A stretch of DNA of 43,080 bases from Priapulus caudatus (Eukaryota; Priapulida; Priapulimorpha; Priapulimorphida; Priapulidae). The stretch spans positions 42,362-85,441 of the forward strand of contig NW_014577134.1 of assembly GCF_000485595.1 (NCBI RefSeq), written 5' to 3'. The notes below the pieces were generated by a model that was given only the letters and a program-made list of their open reading frames with translations, ran no database searches and was not told where the DNA came from. This document shows, piece after piece, positions 35,001 to 43,080 of this stretch. Both the position numbers and the translations under genes were made by a program. The first letter of the stretch is position 1; each line of letters starts with the position of its first letter.

Positions 35001-38000
35001 TAGATTATGTAGCACTAAATATCAGACAGTAATTCTAGATATTCCCATGGTTTAATATCCTATTATGCTCCCAGTACACGTGTTTGGGGTTTTGAACTGT
35101 AGCATGTTATTAATAATTATTCACGGTTGCCTAGCAACCATTCACAGCATCAACTTGTTTAGTTACAATGTTTATACTTTGTTGACTTTCTCTAGTATAT
35201 TGATCTTTTATTGTAATTTCATCATTACCACAGCATTTGTTATGTAGTGAACTTCTGTGCAGTCTAACATGCACGGAGGTTCTGGGTTGGAGATTTTGCC
35301 TGTGTGCGAGCATGGTGTAGATGTAGTGTCCCGTGGCATGCTTCAGGCACATTCATATGTCCTTTCGACCTTTGCTGTATAACAATGGCTGCATTACATT
35401 GGCTGCATACAGAACTACTTGATGGTATTGATTAGGCTGGGACCATAAAGTATCATGAGAAATGCTTACTCCAAGAAAAATATCAGTGATAGTGTTATTA
35501 ATAACGTTAGGTGTTGTCAAAAATCTGCAATTTGAGCAGTTAGAAATAGTGCCTTATTGGTAAGATTTTGACAGATTTCAAGTATGTGTGCACGACACAT
35601 TGTTGACCAATGCGATAAGGTCAAGAGAATAGGAGTCCAGTGCATTAGTCTGCAGTTTTTGGCTGTCTGAGTTCATTGTCTTGCTGTCATTTGGCTCCTC
35701 TGGTGGGCTGACATTACGAAAGCCCGGCTTTTTCTTTCGTTCTCACGCAGAGCCGCTTGTGGAGGTGGTGTCGGCGGTGGATGCGCTCCCTGATCGAGTG
35801 AAGATCTACGTGAGCAAGGATAACAGCAACTTTGATGCATGGATGAAGGAGATGAAGGCAATGAAGGTAAAATCACTACGAAACCCAGCCACGGTAAGAA
35901 TCACTGCGTCCCTCATCGCCATGAGCAACCGTACAACATCGGAAGCTGCTCACGCAAGGCCGCACCCTTTTGTTTTGACGGCGTCATTTTTCCGAGATAT
36001 TTCATAGTTTATGCAATGTCACTAACTTTGTAGATGAGTCATCTTCCGATGGTAAAACCTAATAGGAATTGACACCATCACCTGACTTTAAGGATACACT
36101 CAAGCTTTTGCATGGGCATTGCTTTATTGAAGAGTAAACGGTAATTGACAAAATGAATCGAATCAATCACACGTTTTATTTATAGATGAGATGTATCTAC
36201 AAGCTCAAGCCAAAAAATTTCATGAAGTTTCCAGCACCTAATTATGGGACAACACAAATGTTTAATTTTTATGTAAAAATGGTATTTTGTATATTTCTCA
36301 ATTACCACAAAGAGTGAGAAAACAAAACTTTCGCAACAAGTTAAGCACATTATGATCTAAAAAAGCACATCAGGATTTTTCTTTACATTTCAAATTTACC
36401 GAAACAAATGAATAAAACTAAAATTTAAGTCGTATGTTCGGATTAAAAATTTATGCAAATAAATAACCATAACTCATAAAAGACGGCACATAATATCAAA
36501 CCCTGACGCGTTTTTTATAGCAATGTGTTAAAACGAGTCTAAATTATTCCAAGTTGTGGTGACAGAGAAATATCCATTTATTCATCGGTTACTGTGGCAG
36601 AAATCGAAACGGAGAAATCAGCGTTTTTCTACTTTTCACAATGATCGACTGCCTGCTTGCAAAATGGGTGAACATATGTGAAACATGTACTGTTAGTACT
36701 TACTGTGACATATCCAGGACTAACTGAAACCACTAAACTGGTAAAATGTTCTGTGCACCTTGAGAAATTGTGAGGAATTACGAGGTTATCATCGCAATTT
36801 CATGCGAAACGTAAGAACGATGTGTACTGCATGACGTCACTAAGCTACGTGTCAACAAAACCCGGGCCTATATGTAAGGTTATGTATCGAGGTGTAAATG
36901 CTATTTTCGGCCACGCAGCAATTTCACCTATCAGTGGCAAATGACAGCTGTAGAAAGGTTGATGTTGATGGACATTTGGCATAGTGAATACTGTGAAAAT
37001 GCTGGTTGTATCATGTCTGACGTCATCAGTGACAACAGCCGCGGCACACTACCCATGTACGCGGGCAATCAAAACGCTCTGAAAGCGTCGTTATATGGAG
37101 AAATGAGTGTGTGCAGAGGTGATATCTAATGTTAGCCATCGAATAAGAATGAAAATGAACAATCGGTAAAATTCCACTTAAAAGCTTGACTATCCTTAAG
37201 AAGCATTCAGTCGGTGTTGAAGAGGCACGTTTTTTTTTCACTAAGATAACATGACATGCTGTCCTAATTTCAGTTCTCCGAATTTTATTGTGTTGCAGTA
37301 ACTGTGGATATGTTAAAATCTGGGTCATTTATTCTAAATGCTAGTCTTTAACTACTGGCATGGTGTCCTCTTTCTCTGGTTTCCTCAGGATAAGAATGTC
37401 ACTTCAGGATTAGCTAAGCAGATGCAGGTGCGGGAGATGTACAATTTACTCCAAGATAAGGATGAAGTTCTACCCGACTGGATAGCAGCACAGTGGATTA
37501 GTGACTGGTGGGATAATCGTTTACGTATATTTTCTGCTTCATTTGAGTGTTTGTTATTGCTAATTTTAAGATTATTATTCGATGTATTATTATTTCGATG
37601 TGCTAGTTAATAGATAATAGATATAGTTAATATAGTTTATAGATTTTTCAAATCTGAGGACTTGTATTTAAATTTAAAATCATAATAATTGTAAGAAAGA
37701 TATTTTGTTGGAAATATATGTATTCTATATTTCTAGATTTATTTATATATGTGTTGACTAGTAGATTGCTAGAGAATGCCTTGCAAATGGACCAGGAGAC
37801 CTTGTGTGAAATTTATTTCACTTCGCACTCATCCTAAATTGAGCACGTTTGCAGGATTGGTGGGTAAGCAATTGAAATGGCCTGTAAACATTGCTGCAGG
37901 TTGGCTAATCCCGACGCAGAGCGCTCAGTCGATAACTCTGCACTGCTGTGCAGCCATGGAAAACTGAGTCCAGACGAGATCGTAAAAGCGAAGTGCATTA

Positions 38001-41000
38001 GTAGTGAAGGTGCTGCAGTAATATATGCAAAGTTTGGTGGTGGCCCACGACTCGCTGGGTGAGTGAACACGCGCCTTTCGTAGAACTCGCGCAATGACAG
38101 CGAGTTTGGTGTTACTCTCACATGAAAGAATGCTAGCTCTCCTGGTAAAAGTAATTGATATTTGATGGTATTAGCTATTACATGAATAACGGTGAGAGCA
38201 TTATCCTATATTAATTTATGGTGTGTTAGACGACATAGAGAAAAGCACCTCCGCATGTGCAGTTTAACTTGTTAGAAATTTAATGTGAATTTCTGCCAGT
38301 ACTATTGTTACTCGTTTGTAAGTGTACCATGTTTTCCATAGCGACGTATTGTGTCGAGAATGTGTGATAGAGAGGTGTCAATCCATCCATGTCAAGGCTA
38401 AAGTAGCAACTGATAGCAAAACCATTACTGCTTTGCTTAAAAGGACGTGCAGCAGGTATGCCATTACTTTACCGATGTTAAGGATAGTATCATCGCATCT
38501 CATATTGGAGAGTAATGAACTGTGCAGGAAACTAAATTAAGGCTTGCAGCCTCACGCCATAAGCAAAAAGCTATTCTGGATGAAGTTTGTCACAGAAAAC
38601 CCAAGCAGCGGAGTTGCTGGGGCTCTATATGCCCCATGAGGAACCAGAATAAACAAATGGAAAGCCTAGTTAAGAACAGTATTGCGTAAAATTTCTTTGT
38701 ACGGTTTTAGCTATGTGGCTGATCGACACAATTCACATTAACATCTTCTTTCTCAAAAACTGCTTGCTTGCTGTAGCACTAAGCAGTTTTGGGTAGGAAA
38801 GACGTCACTTCGTAGCTGGAGGTGTTTGGTGCTGCAACATTACGGCAGCAGTATTCAGGACAACTGTGGTGCAGAGGGAAGCGGAAACAGTGAAAATAAA
38901 CAGGAGCAGCAGCAGCAGCAGGAGCAGGCAGAAGCACAGAGTAGTAACGAAAAGATAGAACGTCAGCACTCATTGGAAATGGATGCAAATGGTAATTTCA
39001 AAGTCTGTGTACCTCAAAGTCCTCCTTTCTTGTGTAGTTATGTGAATTATCGTTATAAGTCTTAACCACATAGATAAGCACATAGCTTGCTGGCCTTGTA
39101 TAACTTGTCGACAGTGTTCATGGATATGTGGGTGTTCGCTTTATTTAACAGGCTTCTCTCCACGGGGCCTGAATAATTACATTTACTCACGCCAGTGGTT
39201 AATACTTTTATGAGTCCAATGATAATTGGATTCACAGATACTGTCAATGCGGCACATGCACAAGCTTTACAATTACACAGATTACTAGTTAGATATTTAG
39301 AAAATAATTCTAATACTAGGACTGTTGCTGTGATTCTATAACTAACATTCATCAGTTCTTTTATCAGTTGAATAACATATATAACTAGTAACTGGTAACA
39401 ACTTCATTACATGTTGTAATACACAATCAGTAAGCAATCTATATTAGTGATCAATATACAATCGAATGAAACAAAGAACGAGCAAACATATGACACTTGT
39501 GCCATAACTCTTTTTTGTGTGAATGCAAAGGAATACAAAACACTCGGGAGTCATGGCCCCAAAACTCACAACCTTAGTTTCGCACTTCACCCTGTTTCAC
39601 TTTATCCCTCAGTAGACCTCTATTTATGTTTTCTATGATTGAATATGGCAGCATTTCTGGAAAATATCATGTAAATCGTAGTACTCTTGCAGAAGCAAGC
39701 CGTTATTCAGCATTATTTTGGATCCAACAGATGGGTCTGCTCACCCAGAGAATGAAACCACAAGCATCTCTAGTGTTGATGACAGGCTACAAGGCTTTAA
39801 CGAGGACCTGTTGTGCAGTGGGCATAGGCGACTGTGTGTGCAAGAAAACAGAAGAAAACTAGTCTCGATTGATGTATGGTCTCGCTTGAAGGGATACTTC
39901 CCAGATGCTCCGGAGTTCAGTGCCTCTGCTCCTGTTTGCGAGAAGTGCTTGGTAGGTGAATCATCCGTCTGTATATGTTAGGAGGTTTGCCATATTTCTT
40001 TTAGATTACTGCTACTTATCAGTTGTATAGAATCTTGATGAGTTGAGTTGTAATCACAGAAAAATATTCATTTATACATCGGCTACTATGGCTGAAATCG
40101 AAACAGAGAAATCAGCGTTTTTCTATTTTTCATAATGATCGATCGCCTGTGTGCAAAATGGGTGAATGTATGTGAAACATCTACTGTTAGTACTTACTGT
40201 GACATATCCATGACTAACTGACACCACTAAATTGGTAAAATGTTCTATGCACCTTGAGAAATTGTGAGAAATTACGAGGTTACCATCGCACTTTCATGAA
40301 AAACGTGCGTACGATGTGTACTGCATGCTGTTACTAAGCTATGTGTCAACAAATGCGCGCCTAAATGTAAGGTGTGTAACGAAGGGAAAAGGGCTATTTT
40401 TGGTCGCGCTGAAATTTCAACTATCACTGGCAGATGACAGCTATAGACGGGTTGATGCTAAATGATACTGGCTTAGTGAATACCGTGAAAATGCTGGTTG
40501 TATCTGATGTCATCAGTGTTGTCAGCCGCGGCTCACTACTTGTGTACGCAGGCAAGCAAAACGCTATGAAAGTTCACATGTATCGTTATATGGAGAAATG
40601 AGTATGTACCGAGGTGGCACATAGTGTTAGATATCAAATAAGAATGAAAATGCAAAATCGATAAAATTTTGCCTAAAAGCTGGACAGCATCTATAACTAG
40701 ACACTGATTTCTTTGACTCTTAGTCTTAGTTATTAGAAATATCTGTGTTTAATGAATTGAGTATTATAGGCACTATTCTGAGTAGATTTTTAGTTAGAGT
40801 ATTGTTTTACCGTGGCGATTTCGTCGTACACAGAGAACATGTGAGGAGGCTCAGGAGCAGAAGGCTGTGCACAGAACCAAGGCAACAGAGCAGAAGCAGT
40901 TACTGTCAGACCTGTACGCCGACCGCAACCGTCCGTCGTGGGATTCGACAACCACCAACCAGCTCTACTTGGTCAGCAGAGACTTTGTTAATGAGTGGCG

Positions 41001-42465
41001 AAGATTTATCAAGTATGTGTGTCTGTCAGGAGAGAGGTGGCTGGTTTTCATTTGTATCACTAAGCAATGAAAGGGTATAGTAACTTATTTCATGCTGACC
41101 CTTGCAGAATGATCACAGTTGTTGTCAAATGATTTCTGTATCATCAAACGTGGGTTTATAAAATATAATAAGTTTGTAAAGTCATATAATGTAACACACA
41201 GTTGGAAGGCCTGTTATGCCTTCCAAAATCTCAGCAAGTTTTCAAATTTGTCTGAAATGGTTTTCGCCGAAGGCTTAATGGATATGACTTTGATCTGTAA
41301 AATGTGGGTTTTCTTGGCTGGAATCCATATTGAATGGACTGTTTCCGTGATCAATTTGAGATACTTGGCATTTTAGATTTTTTTTAAACACAAGGACTCT
41401 TCTTAGTCCGGTAAACGCATAGGTTGATCATTTGTGACTATGTTCGGTGACTCTCATTTTTTGCTTTTCAGGGAGCCATTAAGGTGGAATCCAGTATCAA
41501 GCTTATCCAATGAGCCACTGCTATGTGCACATGGAAAACTGCTGGTTCAGCCTGCAAGTTCAATGGCAGACGTCGATACTGACCTGTGCGTTTAAATTCT
41601 GTTTTGTACAGCTTTGTTTTGTTTTTTCAAAATTGATTCAGCACTAGAATAGTGTAGATCGAGCAATTGCTGTATAGAGATGGCTGTTAATAAGCAAGCA
41701 TGCATGTACGTCCTATGAAGTGTTGACAGTATGTAAATCACTCACTTTGCTATACCTGGCATAGCAGAGAGAAAAGTCCAGACCATATCAGCATAGATAC
41801 CATAGATTTATATTATGTTCTTATATCTCATAATCTGTCGAATGTTGATAGATATCCTGATTGAGTAATGATACAAGTTTGATGCGAAAACTCGTTACTG
41901 TGAAGGTTTCTGTACGTGTGGCCCAAGGAGTGGCAGACGGTCCGCCAGCAGTTTGCTTTTGATGTCGAGGTTGAGGTGTGCAGACTGGAAGACAAAGGAG
42001 GCCTTACGTTTTACACGAACCCAGGTAAGAAACTTAGTCACACCTGATGTGTAGTGCCGTGTATAGTGATTAGCCACTCACGAGTAGGCAATCGATTAGT
42101 TCTGATAAACTACATAAATAACACCTACTTAATGCTTCTGTTAACAACTAATCAATGTGATAAAAAAAGGGGGTAGTTCAGTACATCTGAATACCATAGA
42201 AATGGTCTAGGCCTCTGGAACACACGTGATTTCCGAGGTCAGCTGCACGTTATATAAACGGCAACTAATCTCCTGCTAAGCTGATCATTTTTAATCAACT
42301 AAAATTAATATGCTGCTGCTGTTTGCAGATGTTTGTGACGAGTGTAGGATGGCACGACAGCAGCAACTCATGCAGGAGAAGTGTGACTTTGTCAATGAGC
42401 GCATTTACATCCGCCGGTTGACCTCTGACCATGAAGAGGAGGAGACATTGGGTACCGAATATCAG
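27324..42465 (+). CDS. USP48: USP48, ubiquitin carboxyl-terminal hydrolase 48 (3' end outside window)
   Basis: Cysteine protease that removes ubiquitin from proteins, mainly nuclear (USP family). Twenty in-frame exons: 27324-27466, 29747-29867, 30260-30319, 30683-30840, 31143-31313, 31594-31702, 32322-32476, 34030-34112, 34333-34515, 34800-34907, 35751-35866, 37389-37507, 37900-38058, 38342-38455, 38777-38991, 39731-39951, 40834-41012, 41472-41585, 41906-42024, 42329-42465. They give about 928 codons; the human protein has about 1035, so the last ~107 (ubiquitin-like domain) lie beyond. The N-terminus [10 protein letters not shown] matches the family. Catalytic residues: C101 in GATCYVNS, H356 in YAGHYIAH, N373 in YKFND. 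The first zinc-ribbon pair is TCKGCGG; the second falls in damaged exon 7. DUSP-type modules follow ([31 protein letters not shown]), with a Q-rich linker ([10 protein letters not shown]). The exon 12 donor at 37507 was chosen because it alone restores phase. Confidence 0.93.
27815..27856. repeat. Interstitial telomere-like array (CCCTAA)7
   Basis: Seven uninterrupted CCCTAA units in USP48 intron 1. They read as TTAGGG on the minus strand. The lack of substitutions suggests recent origin or active slippage. Confidence 0.95.
28022..28074 (+). repeat. Probable 3' tail of a non-LTR retroelement
   Basis: ACCAATGAAAATAAATTTTA is followed by about four CTTGAA hexamers. An A/T-rich lead-in ending in short tandem hexamers is typical of CR1/L2/RTE-like 3' ends. 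No coding part is left, so the assignment is weak. Confidence 0.4.
28116..28475. mobile_element. Foldback element with about 120-bp inverted repeats
   Basis: The left arm 28116-28236 and right arm 28354-28475 are reverse complements with moderate divergence. Both have GGCTACGC, a CGACCGGT or ACCGGTCG block, CATGATTGCGCAACG and CTGCTGATTGCCG. The outer 50 bp repeat GGCTACGC(G/A)(T/A)CCGG words. The centre is a GAGA/GTGT microsatellite. No target duplication is clear. Confidence 0.75.
28783..28915. mobile_element. Small MITE, 133 bp
   Basis: The left end ACTGGCGGCAAGGTCAAGTC and the reverse-complemented right end ACTGGCAGCAGGTTCAAGTC form inverted repeats of about 25 bp. The interior is short and GT-rich. 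The superfamily is unknown. Confidence 0.6.
28997..29523. mobile_element. hAT-like MITE with a nested insertion
   Basis: It begins CAGTGTTTTCCCTGGC and ends TGCAGGGGAAACACTG, inverted repeats of the CAGTGTTTCCC type seen in hAT elements. The 8-bp flanks match poorly (CAGTTGTG versus GTTACGTG), so the target duplication is not proven. The element is interrupted by the Harbinger-like MITE at 29028-29222. Confidence 0.65.
29028..29222. mobile_element. PIF/Harbinger-like MITE, 195 bp, TAA target duplication
   Basis: The ends AGCCCGGCGCACACGTGG and CCACGTGTGCGCCGGGCT are perfect inverted repeats. They are flanked by TAA at 29025-29027 and 29223-29225, the TWA target duplication expected of PIF/Harbinger. 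The interior has further copies of the ATCGCCACGTGTGCG word. It sits inside the hAT-like element and so arrived later. Confidence 0.8.
31737..32112 (+). repeat. Long CT-rich (polypyrimidine) tract in USP48 intron 6
   Basis: About 375 bases almost wholly C and T on the transcribed-sense strand, mostly (CT)n with TTC interruptions. Three forward frames stay open through it purely from composition (Leu/Ser strings), which are not genes. It ends about 210 bases before USP48 exon 7. Confidence 0.95.
32322..32476 (+). pseudogene. USP48: USP48 exon 7, recognisable but with several frame lesions
   Basis: The exon should code the second zinc-ribbon Cys pair and the strand ending in FDR. The left border continues exon 6 correctly (EEFLQ then EEEL), and the right end reads IFDR in the frame needed by exon 8. 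Between them the family sequence is found only by switching frames: GDN and LQQQQG in one, NSSKGYIA in another, LPACVQL-type residues in a third. The straight reading has one TGA. Length 155 is 2 mod 3, so net phase is kept. The expected length from the family is about 135-140. All other exons are intact, so local sequence error is likelier than gene death. Confidence 0.7.
32519..32970 (+). repeat. Second CT-rich tract, USP48 intron 7
   Basis: About 450 bases dominated by CT, TTC and CTTT words, starting some 40 bases after exon 7. With the tract at 31737-32112 it places exon 7 between two long polypyrimidine runs. Open frames crossing it are low-complexity artefacts. Confidence 0.9.
32971..34029. 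other. Rest of USP48 intron 7
   Basis: Just over 1 kb without a recognised exon or named repeat. 33028-33055 has GTCCGGTCCGTCCGGTCCGTC repeats. The segment from 33165 to about 33700 reads like an interspersed element, but no terminal repeats were found. Confidence 0.4.
36086..37200. mobile_element. 1.1-kb element in USP48 intron 11
   Basis: The left end CTTTAAGGATACACTCAAGC and the reverse-complemented right end CTTAAGGATAGTCAAGC form imperfect inverted repeats. The right-hand 640 bp recur at 40053-40685. No long open frame is present. No target duplication is clear. Confidence 0.6.
40053..40685. repeat. Partial second copy of the 36.1-37.2 kb element (USP48 intron 16)
   Basis: It aligns with about 36553-37185 almost end to end. 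Shared blocks include GAAATCAGCGTTTTTCTA, TGTTAGTACTTACTGTGACA, ACCTTGAGAAATTGTGA and GGAGAAATGAGT. Divergence is moderate, with scattered substitutions and small indels, so the two copies are not a very recent duplication. It lacks the left terminus, and both copies are in the same orientation. Confidence 0.85.
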
Positions 42466-42547
42466 GTGATGTGACAAACTGAGGAGGCAGGAGTAGGAGG
42501 AGGATAACATGTACATCAATATCTAGGCTGACTACATCTATCTATAT

Positions 42548-43080
42548 CTTTCTAAGTATATATATATATATATCTATACTGCATTCTGAGGCCAAAAAAT
42601 ATATATATCATGCTTGCGGTCCCCCGCCCGACCATGAGAAAGTGCCGGTCCTAAACATTTTATTGTTGAACTTTACATGATGATAACTAGTGGTGTAACG
42701 GTTAAACGCGCGTGGTTAACCGAAAACCGCGGTTTTTGCGCCACCATTCGGATATTCGAACCGTCGTTCCGTTTTCGGCTCGGTTTCGGTTCCACATTTT
42801 ATATATACCCGATATATACGCTTTTGAGATACGCGCACTGCGATTGGCTGGTCGTAAACTCTCGGCCAATCAGTGAGCAGATAACATTGATAGACCACTT
42901 GCTACATGCCACAAGAAGGTCAACATGTTCGTTTTGTCTGCAAACTTATGTTGATCCGCCGGCCTCCTACAGATCTATGGAAAATATCCCTTGTTGTCAA
43001 ACTTGGCAAAGCAGTAGTGGTGTGTAACCGCTACTTCTGTGGCCAGTTAAAGAATATTCTCTACCGCAATAGATCTAGTC
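42548..43080. mobile_element. Element fragments at the right edge (USP48 intron 20)
   Basis: A (TA)n run at 42557-42572 is followed by about 42587-42650, which partly matches the GGCCATCC MITE end. From about 42690, TAGTGGTGTAACGGTTAA opens a sequence with AACCGAAAACCGCGGTTTTTGCG and CGGTTTCGGTTCC words, a style common to hAT-type elements in animals. It runs off the window, so its length and class are uncertain. The next USP48 exon is not in view. Confidence 0.4.

Noticed and set aside
37389-37610. Long reading of USP48 exon 12 past the TGGTGGG
   Set aside because: The donor after GACTG at 37507 gives correct phase with exon 13 and the family sequence WISDWLAN. The longer reading is intron.
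27324-42465. USP48 as a pseudogene
   Set aside because: Nineteen of twenty exons are intact in phase with all catalytic residues. The damage is confined to one exon next to low-complexity tracts.
1-43080. tRNA or other structural RNA genes
   Set aside because: I looked by eye for GGTTCGA-type B boxes and paired acceptor stems on both strands and found none. Covariance-model searches were not possible here.

Overview
The window is animal nuclear DNA. Its genes are broken by GT-AG introns, the spacers are AT-rich and full of microsatellites and small DNA transposons, the telomere-like motif is TTAGGG, and the proteins are standard metazoan ones. The repeat content and gene architecture suggest a marine or early-branching invertebrate. 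Nothing here fixes the phylum. I see no tRNA, rRNA or CRISPR array.

Three protein genes are well supported. (1) ALG3 (+, 9469-15691) is complete: nine exons and a 433-residue ER mannosyltransferase. (2) A diaphanous-type formin (-, 23218-18094) has a complete CDS: two short 5' exons and one 3.1-kb terminal exon carrying most of FH3, FH1, FH2 and DAD (1132 residues). (3) USP48 (+, from 27324) shows 20 exons. The last one seen ends at 42465, and the C-terminal ubiquitin-like part lies beyond the window. ALG3 and the formin converge. The formin and USP48 diverge from a 4.1-kb spacer. The three act in unrelated processes (N-glycan assembly, actin/Rho signalling, deubiquitination), so no shared pathway is implied.

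Layout: 1-9468 is repeat-rich with no recognisable gene; 9469-15840 is ALG3; 15841-18093 is the shared 3' flank; 18094-23218 is the formin; 23219-27323 is the divergent upstream spacer; 27324-43080 is USP48, whose introns hold many elements.

The most notable non-genic signal is a set of very short palindromic elements (39-86 bp, ends CARRAG...CTYYTG, or CAGGAG...CTCCTG). There are five copies, each flanked by a 7-bp direct repeat (four exact, one with a single mismatch). A second family, about 310-410 bp with CAGGG termini and 6-bp target duplications, has four copies, three of them in ALG3 introns. Other points are a USP48 exon with several frame lesions between two long CT tracts, an assembly gap flanked by an allelic-looking duplication, nested hAT-like and Harbinger-like MITEs, and a formin that has apparently lost nearly all its 3' introns.
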